This document shows positions 43,586 through 56,800 of a stretch of 64,000 nucleotides of DNA, piece by piece. Position 1 is the first letter of the stretch; every line of letters starts with the position of its first letter. Source of the DNA: Liolophura sinensis (lineage: Eukaryota; Mollusca; Polyplacophora; Chitonida; Chitonidae); contig NW_027017978.1 in the NCBI RefSeq assembly GCF_032854445.1, positions 110,087 through 174,086 of the forward strand. The letters run 5' to 3'. The translations under genes were made by a program, and so were the position numbers. Under the pieces are notes generated by a model. That model was not told where the DNA came from, ran no database searches, and was given only the letters and a program-made list of their open reading frames with translations.

Positions 43586-43815
43586 TTGACTGATTTGATT
43601 GGCCTTGTACATTGCACTCAATAATATTTCACATATACGATAATGGTGGGAGAAAACCCGGCAGAGCCTCACGGGGAAAGCCACTACCATCTGCAGGTTA
43701 CTGACAGGCCTTCTTCCATACAACCAGGAAACCAGCATGAACTGGACTTGAACTCACAGTGACCGCATTGGTGAGAGGCTCGCTGCGCTGGTACAGTTAC
43801 CACTTAGGCCCCCAC
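43586..43815 (-). mobile_element. SINE (family 1), second copy, diverged
   Basis: It lies 300 bp after the full-length copy and in the same orientation. It shares ACTGGACTTGAACTCACAGT and GACCGCATTGGTGAGAGGCT, and ends in a head region rearranged around CTGCGCTGGTACAGTTACCA. Internal deletions and many substitutions mark it as older. Confidence 0.82.
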
Positions 43816-44852
43816 AGGTATTGAGGCCCAACTGATCTGCTATCGCAATATGAGATGATCAATTACACAGACCTATATTTTAGAGATACATCATCATAAT
43901 TTTGCTGTGATGTCATAGCTGCTCTGAACCAATCATCAGCACACCTACTGGTCACGTGACTAGAGTACAGGAGGTAAAAACAAAGCAAATTTAACCCATG
44001 CAGGTGAGACAGGCACTGGAGATTTTAGCATGAAACATGTAAAATATAGCTTAGACCGAAATTTTTTCTGGAATTTAGATATGATAATTTCAATGTCCTG
44101 TAGTACTTTAAACTTTAAAGAATCGTCAAAGATCAGCGTTTCGCCCATTCAACTACATGTTACTTGAGGAACTATGAACTGTACGCCTCATGGTGTGATT
44201 CAGTGTATAAATTTGAAATCAGCGGTGTCATTTAAGTTTCTTTTCAACTGGAACTCATGGAAAGCTTAATTTCCACTGTTCACACGCGTCAGACCCGCGT
44301 GCACGCGTTCAGGAGTGAGGCCAGATTTCGATATGGTGGAGATAGCCAGATGCTGAGTGCTTGCTATCTGCAGTCCCGGCTATCGGCGAAACTGTGGACC
44401 GTTGATAGTACCGCTCTGCCCTTGTCTATCCCTAAAGGAATCAAATGTTGAGGCATATCAGTTGACGGACGTAACAACATTAAGGGCCTGGTTAATATAC
44501 AGAGAGCACACTCCCTTGTTGTCATCTTTACAATTGTCTCAACCAGGAAGTTCTAACGAACCAGGACGAATTACCTAAGGCTCATGAGATTTGCTTACCG
44601 GTACCTGGCACTAGCTTACACATAAACACATCAGGCTTATCTGATGTGATTGTGCTCGCGCATGAATATGTCTAGTTCAAACCCACTGATATTAAAGCTG
44701 ATAAGATAAAATATTAAATACCATCTCGGTGTTGATTTTTTGTGTTTTGCAGCAAATGACTTGTCTGTAAATAGATTACAAAGGTGCTCTCTAAGAACTC
44801 TGTTACGACGCGGATGGATGGGTTTTATTCATATGTGAGTCGGTCATCAAAG

Positions 44853-47800
44853 ATGGCTGCGGACACAGGACACAGGTTGTTGATCCGTTGCCCTGTAGTG
44901 GCTTTCTTTGTTGTTGTGCTCTCTTTGAGCACCTTGAGAATCTCTCACGCCATCAGATACGGACAAAAACCTGCAACACTTCATTTTGGGGAAGATTTTG
45001 GGAATGTCGACTTGACTCGAAGCCCTTTTCTAATTGATGTCACCGACTTCGCAGATCGCACTTTGGTTGAGGAAGTGGAAGGCTTAGGAAGTCATGCCAG
45101 AGACGCCCCATTTGGGAACAGAGTGAAGCGACAAGCAGATGGGACTCCGGCAGCGCAATCAGGGATAAATGTCACCAAGGTGGGAAGTAACACCTTACGC
45201 CCTTATATACGCACACAAACCTATTATGTCCAAATGAATTAGTTTACATCGATAGGCACCGCGAATTCCATCACAGATGTTGATCTGTGACTGATGAAGG
45301 AAATAGATATGTTTTACTTATAGATGCTGCAGTGTATGCCTGGAGGAGAAGCATGGACAAGTGGCACAAAATATATATAGCTAGAATTATACTCACGTTT
45401 CGTTTATCCCAGGCTATCTAATCTAATTTGGAGATAGCAGATCACTGAGTCTACATCTAAGCTCGAGTGAAAATTATGAAGTATCAGTGTGTTCACAGAT
45501 CCCTGCAGGAATTCTGTAAGACTAATCGAAAGCTAGAGACCATGTGATCTCCTTCGTTACAAATGGCGTGTGTGAAGAAAACGGTCCTAACAACGTTATT
45601 GCATTGGAAAATGCCTATTTTTGAATAGTTTGCAGCGACCTTGTATCCATTGGATTTGTATAATTTTCAGCTTTCCAGATAGTATGAGTATTTCTGCAGA
45701 GCTTTCGTGATGCTGTGTTGTACAACCAGGCCTTACTGGTCGCTAGCGAAGTGGCAAAATGTTGACCTTTTCCCCAGTGCTTTAACATTGGGTGGCCATT
45801 TTGTTTTCGGCACGAACGGGTCATCAAGTTACCCCCAACTTCCGACCTGTCTTACAGAATATGAGAATCTGTAACTCACCCCAGTTGAATAAATGAATAA
45901 GGTCATTTGGTATGTAAGACAAGTCTGAATACATGATAAACTGTTTGCATTAGATTATGATGTGCATGTAGAAACCAAAACATAGAGAGAAAACAAGGAC
46001 AGATGTTTGGGAGCAACTGTGAGGAATGTCCATCACCTTTTACATGCATTAAAACTTCCCTGTACACATATCAAACTACGTGAGTCATTTTTCTTAATGA
46101 ACAGCTATAAGGCTATAAACCATACTAAAACTTCATCTGTCAGTCGCATGTGACTGGCAGTTGTGCTGTTCATCACTGAAACCAAGAGGGCAGGACTGTG
46201 TCAAACAGATGTGAGACATGCAATAAGTTTAGTATTGGTACCATCTTTCGTTGATCATGAAAAACATACCTGTTTCAGCAGTTAAATTGAAGTCGAATAA
46301 ATAAGTAAAATACCTGTAACAATGCACAGTTATCTGTATGTGGATCTTCACCACAAACATCTGTTTATCCTCAGCATGTATGGCCTGTATACATATGTGA
46401 TTCCAAATTTTAAATATCCCCATGGATAATGTATCTAAATAATATGGGTGCATATTAATTATAAAAGAAACAAACAGGCTGTCAGCTTTTGTTATCATGG
46501 GTATTTAATTGTCCATCTCTTATCAAGACTTGTATGTAGTACACAGAGTAAAAGCTCCATATGAAAAGAATGGATGAATTAATGTTCCATCTGTTACCAG
46601 GGCAAAAAAGTAAAAATATCTTTTGGCAAGGAGGGTGTTGAATAATGTTCAATCTCAAACCACACCTTTAATAAATATAACCAAACAGTGTAGAAACATA
46701 AAACAAGGATCCAGCTTTTGCTAGTTCAGCCACAACTTTAAGTCAAGGGGCTTGTCAGGTACATGGCAAGATAACACCATTGTGTCCTCCACCCTGCTAA
46801 ACCTGACTGGTGTCATCCTTGTATAGAGTAAAAATTCTTGTTTATTGTGTTACACACAAATCAAATAAATACATGTTAAATCTGGAAAGAAATATAAATG
46901 TGTAAATTAATAATAGTCAGTCTAAAGATTATGGAAAACAGAACATGAAAATTATGTATTTTTTAATATAAGTACCTGTGTCTGTAGGTTTACACTGCAT
47001 TGAACATTAATAAGTGAATATAATATGTTCACAACCTGGGACGGTAGGCATAACTCCTGTAAATGATCAAAATAACCCTGGCTTGTGCACAGGATGGAAA
47101 ATTCAATAGGTAAATCTTCTGAAAAAAATAAATCATTCTGTCAGTCCTGTTAAGTGTATAATATTGCAGTACATATCCATTCAGGGAGGAATTGTTGAAG
47201 ATTTGTAAGAGGCATCTTAGTGCATGTGTTGGGATCGCCTGGTTCCATTTCTGCTTTGTTGATCTGATGTGTAGGCCTACTGTGTACACGTATACATGTA
47301 TACTTACATGTCTAGTATAACATGAAATGCTTGTAGAACTGCATGACGAGAACATTTGTATGGTGTGCACACAGCCAGTGTTATGTTGAAGGTGAAAGGC
47401 AAAGGTTTTTGATCTGAAACTTAAAGTTATAAGATTACATCAACAAGCTAATAAAATTACAGCAGATGCTTGTTAAAAGGAAATAATGGTTTTTGTGATC
47501 TGAAAACATTGCAGTTCGCCTTTAATGTTTCTTACATTGTCTATCTTCTGCACGTATTGCCAGACCTGCATGTGAACATATGCGGGTCAAAATTTAATAT
47601 GATAAACTGATATATGTAGACTTGCAATAATCATACATGTGATACAATAAAATATATACATGTACATGAAAAAGCATAAAAAATACCTTGAGTAGAGCTC
47701 AGCTGTTGCAGGGCTATAAATATGATATTACTGCATGCATTTCACAGGAGTTACCCAGTGTGTTTATGTCCAGTGACTTGGTAGGCCTGTGGATATTTGA

Positions 47801-50800
47801 CCTGTTCGCTAATTGTGGAGGATTTCTGACAGGTGTACAAGGAAGTTTTACAATTAATACATATGTGCATACATGCATATGTACACATGTATGAATGTGC
47901 AGGATCTCTGGTATGAATATATCTTACAAGCATTATATTGATTTTCTCTGGTGGCTATGGTTACTTTGATAAGCCTGGGTGACTAATGCCATGTTGTGAC
48001 TGTACACACATAGATGTGAACACAAATACTTGTCATGTACTACATAGGCAATGTAAATATACTTACTTAGGTTAGTTTTGCAACACTTTTCTTTTTTGAG
48101 AGGGGATGGGGGACTGAGGCCCGCAAATAATAGCAGTAAATTTTCATATGTTGGAACGTAAAATTATACTCCTGCAACTTAAAACTTGGATTGTAGTGTT
48201 TCGGTAAGTACAAAGTTTATAATTACTTCTACAAGTGTACATGTATGTAGGGGCTCAAAAATAGTAATCAAAATATAGACCATGTATATACCTGTACGTA
48301 CTGTGTGTTAACTGCGTGTAGGCCTTCTCTAGACCATGCATCTACTTGTATAAATGATCTTATGTAAGTACCAGGTGTAGGACATGTGCATAAATAGGAC
48401 AGAGGTGTGTATTTCAATAGAGGTTTCATGAAAACAGTTGTGGCTGGAGGGGAGGTAGATTTTGTCAACAATGAAGATCACTCATCTGTAGCCGCTCTAT
48501 GTGCGGGGCTTTAAATGTATGTAGACTACGTATGAGTGTGTAAGTAGGATTTTTGAGAGGTGGAAAAAAGGTGAAATAAAAAAAAAATGACTGAGCCTTA
48601 CTCACTTTCCTACATCTTTGTACTCCAAATACAGTTTCTATTGTGTTGTTTTAAAGGTTTTAAAGGAGTCCCAGGTAATGGTACACAGAGAGAGAAATCA
48701 CAAAGAAAGTGATACTAATTTTTAGAGGATTTAATAGGACTGCAGCCACAGAACTATTTCCATTGAAGTCTAAACGTCATCATTTAACAAATATTAAAAT
48801 AACTAGTACAGCTTTCCAGGAAACAGGTGAAAAAATTATCCCAGACATTTTTTTGTCAATATTGTGCGCCTAACTTCACCATTACAAATTAAAGACCAAG
48901 ATTGAGTTTAAGGCCATGTGGTGCATGTTTGATTTCTTCAATTGTAGACTTTCAGAATGGTTTGTCTTACTGAGTTAAACATTTGTTATGTTGGAGTCAC
49001 CATGACAAGCTAGAGTTTTTTTTTGATATCTGAAGAAATTGTGCTGTTTTGTTTCTAGTTCCAACTGAATGACAGCCACACCCAGCTGATAGTGCACTGG
49101 GCTGGGGAAGGCAGTAATGTAATCCTAGCCCTCGCCAGGTATAACAGTGATGGGGGAACCAGCAGTCTGTTTGTCTCTCAGGACTATGGTCACACGTTTC
49201 AAAATATGCAAACGGAGCTTGGGAATGTGTCCTTCCATCGCTACTATAACAGTCCCATATACAACAGCCATGTAAGTACAAGTATGACACTACATACATG
49301 TGAAACATGATTATAGTTTTCATATTGTTTCAACTGTGTTCACACAGTACGATGGTTGAATTTGACTAGTCAAATGGAAATAGCACCTGAACTACTTTAT
49401 GTAATTGTAGCACTCAACAGATCACATAATCTGAACTCATCATATGAAATAGACATGTCATAGTTTCATGTATCACATCAGTTTCAAATCATCCTTTCAA
49501 CAAAGCTTATTTGTTTCTGCTATTTAAGTGATGATATTTGAAACCTTTCATGAAGGTCTATGATAATGTACAAGCGTTTGACAAAAATTCTGTACTGTCC
49601 CTCTGCAGTAATTTTTTTCATTCTTATTGTTTCAGTATGTCTTCACGGATATCCAAGCTAACCGCATTTATACATCAAGAAATTTTGGACTTAAATTCTT
49701 ATCTTACCAACTCAGTTTTAAACCAAGGACGGTGGCTTTACATTCAACAAACCCAAACATTATCCTGGCTATGGACGACATGAGTTCTGAAAAAAAGGTA
49801 GGGTTATGTCTCTTAGCTTGGGCCTTGGGACTAGAGTGGTGGATTTTGTGCTATTTGATTTGATAATTTGCTTATTTTTATTAGATTGTAAAAGATTCAC
49901 ATTTCAATTATGTTGAGGGACATCGTGGCATTATTAAAATAGGCAGATGCTGTGTTAATTTTAAGGACCTTTTCCTCACTAACAGTCTTTATTGTCTTTT
50001 CAGTTGAATTTGTCTCATTATTTCAGTTATATATCTCTCATGATTTCAGTCGTGTATAACTCATGATTTCAGTTGTGTATCTCATGATTTTAGTTGTTTA
50101 TCATGATTTTAGTTGTGTATCTCTCATGATTTTAGTTGTATATATCTCAGTAATTAGTTGTATATCTCTCTTAATTTCAGTTGTATATATCTCATGATTT
50201 TGGTGCAAACTGGAGAGTTATGCAGTCTTCTGTAAAATCGTTTTTCTGGTAAGTACAAAGTACATGATTTTCCCTTGTCTAAGAAAATTGCTGTGTAAAA
50301 CAAAGTTGCTGCTCCATTATTATATCTCGTATATAAACTCAGTTTTTTTTTGGCATGAATGGATATGCACTCATTTTTTTGTAGTAAACAATCACGCACA
50401 GGTGGAACCGTTGACAGTTCAGTGTTGCTGTTGGTGGATGAGACGGATAGCTAGAATAAATGTTGGTAGACTGAATATGACTTGACATGTGTTAATGAAT
50501 ATATAAGCAGAACAATTATCTACATTCAGCACTCACAGGTATTACCAGGTGTTTAGAGACGTTTTGTTTTCCATTTCCCTGTGGCAAACCTTTGTGTGGT
50601 TATAAACCATTTAGTTAAAAAGACAAACCAAAAAACTTGCCATTTGTGACAAAATTTGTTTGGGGCCTCTGTGACAAAAGACGGCCAAGATCGGGTGATC
50701 TTCTGGCTTGAACACTGAAACAAAAGCAGTGACTGACTTACACAGTGGCTCCATTGTTTGGCAAGAGTCTTTCGTTTCATGAAATCGCCATTTTAGTGAC

Positions 50801-53800
50801 TAAAGTCAGATGAATTTTTCTAAATATTAAATTCACCTTAATACATGTACGACACACATGCATAGGCTTGTAAAACTATGTATTTCACTAATATATTAGA
50901 GATATTAATGTGGTCCTATATGAAGCTGTTAAGATGTTATCCATTACATATAGTGCAGTGACAAACTATATAAGTTAACACATAGTTTACTTCGTATTAT
51001 CAGTTATGTTCACATTATCCAATTTAGTAAGTGTCTTGAACAGGTTTTAAAGGTACCCAGTAAGTTATCTTACGTTAGCCTGAAAGAATGATGCAAATTT
51101 CTAGGTTTATATAGCCTTCTGACACTTTTTATCAGCAGAGCTTGATGTGTTGAGGGACTTAAGGAAAATGATATTTCTCAACATGGCAATTTCTCTAAAC
51201 AAATACCACTAGCCAAAAAAAAAAAAAAAATATCCCCACAATGTACTATGTACCGCTTTAAATAAATTATGAAACATGAAACAACTTATGTAGAAGCTTT
51301 ATTAGTTATTTTCTGAATATTGCAAATAACAAATTTACTTGAAAAAATGAATCTAGTAGCTCTTAAAATTTAATCCGCTATGCTGAAAATGGAAACATGT
51401 TTGTCTTTACTTGTTTTAAATAGTTGGGACAAAGGGCATTATGCTCAAAGTGCTGGTGTTGTTGAAAAGTGTCAGAACCGAGAAAAAATAATACGGTGGT
51501 AAGATGATGGCCTTACCTGGCTTCCATAGAAGGGGGTAACAGTACCAGTGTTCTAGTGCTTATACTAGCAGTAGCAAACGAGGAATACCCAGTAGCTCTG
51601 ATGATAGTGAGCTGGACTAAGGACGTAGAGATCCTATTTCAAATCCCGATGGGTGAAGCAGCCAATTTTTATATGGAATCTGCGTAATTAATAGGTCACT
51701 TGAAGACCTGGTATATGTCCCTTGAACAACCAGTACACATCACTTGAACACCTCGTACATGTCACTTGAACACCTGGTACATCACTTGAACACCCGGTAC
51801 ACGCCACTTGAACACCGGTGATCCGCTGGCAAACCGGTGGGTACGAAGGATGAATGACCAGTGGCAAACAATTGAGCTAGTGTGTAAATATAAATACAGG
51901 CCTAATTTGATCACGAATCACATATTTATATGATCTGCCTTTCTTATTTCAAGGGGTGTTGAACCGTGGGATGGGCCAAACACACTGTATATAGAGCGAG
52001 AAGAGTGGACCAACAACAACATCGTTCTGAAAAGCACAAATTTCTTCCAAACCAGTAGAGTTCTTATCCGAGGAGTTGTCGACTTTGAGGTCCGCGACAA
52101 CTATATGTTTGCCACAAAGAGAGTGGTAAGTACATGTAGTACATGTCAGTTGCTTGCAGCTTTAAATAAACAAGATTGCTCATTGCCATTGCCATTGCTC
52201 ACACATGCAACAGTTACTTGTATTTCTTTCTCTAATGGAATATCCAAATGACTAGAAATTTGAAAGGTAATGGTCAGAAATTTGAATGACCTTGAGGACC
52301 TTAGTTTTCTATATACATAGTAGTTAGTGTTCAGCTAGCAGTTCATTTTTGACTGATCAATTTAACATTATACTAGTTTTATCACCTGTGTCCTTGTAGC
52401 ACCTGTTTGGCTCCAGAGGTATCTCCTTACAGTTGTGGGTGTCCAGAAACAGGAGAATGTTCCAGAGGGCTGTCTTCCCAGGAGCCTTACAAGAACTGGT
52501 GAGCGACAGCCTAATGCAACACAGACCTGTGTTCATTGAATCTACCCGAATAAAAGTGCAACTTCAGTGCAGTTTATTTTCATTTTGGAGACAGAACTAT
52601 TGGATTTGGTTCTCCAATTTCAGCTCATAACAAAAATTTTACTTTTGTTAATCTACACAGAATAATGCCTTCAAAATATACTTGAAAAAAATATCTTGCA
52701 AACATGCCAAAGCACCATTCATGTACATAAATTTTAAATAGATGTAATGTGATCATAGCGTATGTTCATGTTCAGTAGGTACATAATATGACTGTTGTCG
52801 TGTTCTGTATGGTTTCAGGACTACTATGTAGCCGATGCATCAGAGGACCAAGTGTTTGTGTGTGTCAATCATAACCACACTTCCTCCCATTTGTACATCT
52901 CAGACCAGGAAGGACTCCGCTACTCTCTGTCACTCACAGACGTCATATACTTCAACCCCAATGGCTCCAATAATGACACTTGGCTGCGGTAAGGACATGT
53001 CCAGTTACATGTATATGTAACCCAGTGCTCTTTGTTAATTTATTTGCCCAACTGTCTTAGTTAATTTGTTTACATCCATTTTTGTGCTGAGCGTAATGAA
53101 ACCTAAACTGTGGAAAAATATTGTTTTTATTGTGTCATTCCTTGGTTGCGAGGGTGGGGATAGGGGTAGGGGTGTGTTGGCAAGCTTATGAAGATTATGA
53201 GAGCCTATCATATTATCGTGAATCTGGGGTCATCAGACTCTGTGGACAGAAGATACTACAACAATTCATGTTATCACTGGCTAACTCAGGATTTGGGCTG
53301 GGCCTTGTGGATGTCTGTTCGAGACCGCAGACATCCACGCCTTTGCCAGATACTCTCTTGCTACTGACTCGTACAAGCCAAGTGCCCGGATGTCCATGGT
53401 CAGGAATAAGCTCTGAAATGTTGCAAAATTAACCTGTTATTTCTTTTCCACAAAACTCAATGGTACATGTATTGTAGATATATGTATAAGTGTGGTGAGT
53501 TATTGCTGAACAGTCTGTACACACCTGTATGACGGGTTAATCACTCAAGTGAAGTAATAATCCTTGTTCTTTTCCCTGAACGTAGATTGTATAAGGATGA
53601 GTCTTTTGCTGACATTCACAAAGTGGACGGCCTGCGAGGTGTATATATCGCTTCTCAGCTGAGGAACCATTCGTTGAGCCTTGAGAACCAGGTCAGCTAC
53701 ATTACCTTTGACAAAGGTGGTTTGTGGCAGCCTCTATTGGCCCCGCAGAAGGACTCGGAGGGAAACCCAACTAACTGTGATCAGGTTCGTGCCATGCAAA

Positions 53801-56800
53801 TGTCAGATATCCTCTGTTTGACCATAGTACATATCTAGTCCATTATTATCTACACAGCTTTTGGCAAACCCCAGCCAATTTGTAAAGGTACTCACACTAA
53901 CATGTTACTCTTTATAAATTTTTAGGGTTGGTGTCGGCCTTTTTGAGGTGGGTTGGGTGGATGTAATACATTTTTATACTTTCGGGTGACCATGAAACCT
54001 TTCATGAATGTTTCAAAAGTTTTACGGTTGTTATTGTTTGCATCACAGTAGCTTTATATCACCCTATACCTTACAGCCATCGCATTCACGTGGTTTGCCA
54101 GTGGCCACCATTCCATATCTGCATATCAGTCATGTGCAAGTGTACAAGATTTAATGCCAGGCAACCATAGAAGAATGATTTCTGATTCATTGCGTATATA
54201 CTATTTGAAATGATCTGTTAAGTTGGGAGGAGCTGTTCCCCCTTTATTATGCACAGCATTGCTTTGTATGGTCAACCTGTCCAGTCTCACACGGGAACAG
54301 TATCATCATTTGCCACTACATTAAATGACAGTTACCGGAGTTTTTGTCCAGAACTTCCTGAAAACCAAATGGTAGTAACTGTCATTATGAACTATGACCA
54401 CAGAGTATCAGTCTAATGGTTGTGTTCCAAATGTGTGCCTATAGATGAGAATGTGAATGGCATCTTTTAACTGTCAAATTGCTCATTGTAAATTTTAAAT
54501 GTCCTGGAAGGGCTTCCTGATGCATTAAATACTTGTATCTGTGCAATTCGCATTATTAGTCGTCAGCTGTTTGTAGCTGATCATCATGTTTCTCTCGCTT
54601 GTTTTTATGAATGTTTAAAGTGTAGGTTTCTTGGTATTTCCAGTTACTGTGATTCGTCCACCGTTCCTCATGTTCTCATTGTGTTTAATCAGAAATTATG
54701 TTAGTGTACCAGTATTACGTATACCCTGTATACAATGCTGCAAAACCTCATGCGATCTTATTACCATATACAAATGATTCATGCTCAAAGATGAGTTGTT
54801 CACAAGTGTACTAGGGAAGGTAACTTAAGGCTAGTTTTAAGATTCATGCACATACCAGAATTCTTCTAATTTATCAAACCTTCTAATGATTAGGACACTC
54901 TCAAATACCCCCACCAAAAATGATTGTTAAAAAGGATTAAGTATCCCTTCATTTCAAACCTGTAAGGATAGCCGCTGAGGGAATGATGTTAAGGTTGTCC
55001 AAAGAATTAGAATTGTTACGGTAATGATATATGGAGTACGATTGGGAGGTTGAACGCACATTGTCTGCAGCATTTGTGTCAGTGGGTGGGGGTTCTGACA
55101 CCATACTGTATTATCCATTGGTGAAGTGTGATCATTCCCATTTTCCTCATTGCCCACCTCTCATTCCAGCCCCTTGGGTATAAGAAGTATAAGCATGGGT
55201 TATTGAAGGTAAACCCTCATCACAGCCGCATGTTCATTCTCGCTTGTGATTGTTATGTCCCAGGCTGATTCCTTGTGCGTTCCATTCATTTGTGTTTCAT
55301 TCCTTCTGTGTATATGTGTCTTTCTGGTTGGATTTGTAATGATGTGTACCTGTAGCCATCTCTTAATTGTAACATCACCCTTCATACTGACAGCCGCGGC
55401 CCTATCAGGATGAAGAAATGTTCATATGATTCAGAATGGTAGTATGTATTACCACTATTAAGAAAAACCTTATTGTTTCCTGATTAAAGCATTGCTCAGA
55501 ATTTTTGCCCTACAAATGGATTGAATTTTATTTTTAACAAGAAAGCAGTTGTGTGGAAGTATTCTGATGTGGTAGGCGGGGAGATTTTACCAATAGACAT
55601 TGTTCCCATTCTGTACGTGTTAATGTATGTCTACTGTGCCTGTTTGAGCAACATTTAGCTCTGCAGCCAGTTTGATGGATTGTCAGTCCCTACTAACTGT
55701 TCGTCATTTGTGCATATGTGTAGTTGAGTTTCACATTCCAGTTTGAATTGAGTGATGTTATTGTTCTGATGTGAAATTCAAATATGTGTTGTTTGTTTTA
55801 TTGTGCTCATTTCCTTGACAATATTATAAACCAGAATGTCAGCTGCTTTTGCATGTGGATTTAAGGACATGTACATCTGCTGTTTCAGTAGACCTTCTGT
55901 CATTGTAACTGAATGCTACATGCACATGTATATGTTGGCAGCTGATAGAATACTTGTGTTTCAGCTTTCATTACATCCCGACATGTTTTCTGCCTCTGCT
56001 ATTCTCCATGTTACATATTTAGAGTAAATTTGTAGATACTGTTTTACTAGTTTGTAAGTTTACAGTCAACGCAAGTTCTCATTGGAAAAGGTTGTAACTG
56101 TTATGAAGTATTTGCATAATGTTCATGTGGATTTCCTGATAAACATTTCTTTCTAGATGTTTATAGTGGCTAGCTGTCTGCAGATGAACTGATCATTCTT
56201 TTCTTTTCTTGTAATTGAAGTGTTTCCATACATGTTTAGCGGTATGTACCATATTTGAATGATGATGTAAAGTAGGTTTCTATTTAGAGGGGTTCAACAC
56301 CTATGCTGAACACCGTAGGCTGTTTTCCCTTGAGTAGAAGGTTTGGTAATATCTGTTCTGTATTTCCTGACAGGCAAATATTCATCATGTTCATAAGCTT
56401 AATTGCATCCAGCTATCTGCTCTCTGTGTCTGCATTCACCACAAATAAATCTGTAACTATAGATTGGAAGGCATATTGTTAATAACGACTGTGTTTACAT
56501 AACACAGATATTAAATGTTACATATATATGTGGAATCTTTGTTATTATCAGTCCAAACAATGCAGCCTTCACCTAAGTCAGGAGTTCAGTAAGCTTTACC
56601 CAGGCAGTAAGACGGTACCCATCCTGTCTAAGAAATCCGCCCCAGGACTCATCCTGGCCTCTGGTACCATGGGGAAGAATTTGAAGCGGCGACCTAATGT
56701 TTACTTGTCAAGGGATGCAGGGCTTCGCTGGAGGGAGGTGAGTACACCCTGCCCCACATATGTCTCTATACCATGACATTATGATGCTCATCATAGCCTG

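Larger units (their letters stand above)
41893..44852. other. Divergent intergenic region between SUOX and SORL1
   Basis: About 3 kb between the two start codons must contain both promoters. A palindromic E-box CACGTG lies at about 42071-42076, close to the SUOX 5' end. The region also holds two SINE copies (43010 and 43586) and no recognisable gene. No TATA box was evident in front of SORL1. Confidence 0.5.

Noticed and set aside
44784-44813. SORL1 start at 44784
   Set aside because: That codon is GTG; the first in-frame ATG is at 44814 and the better one at 44853.
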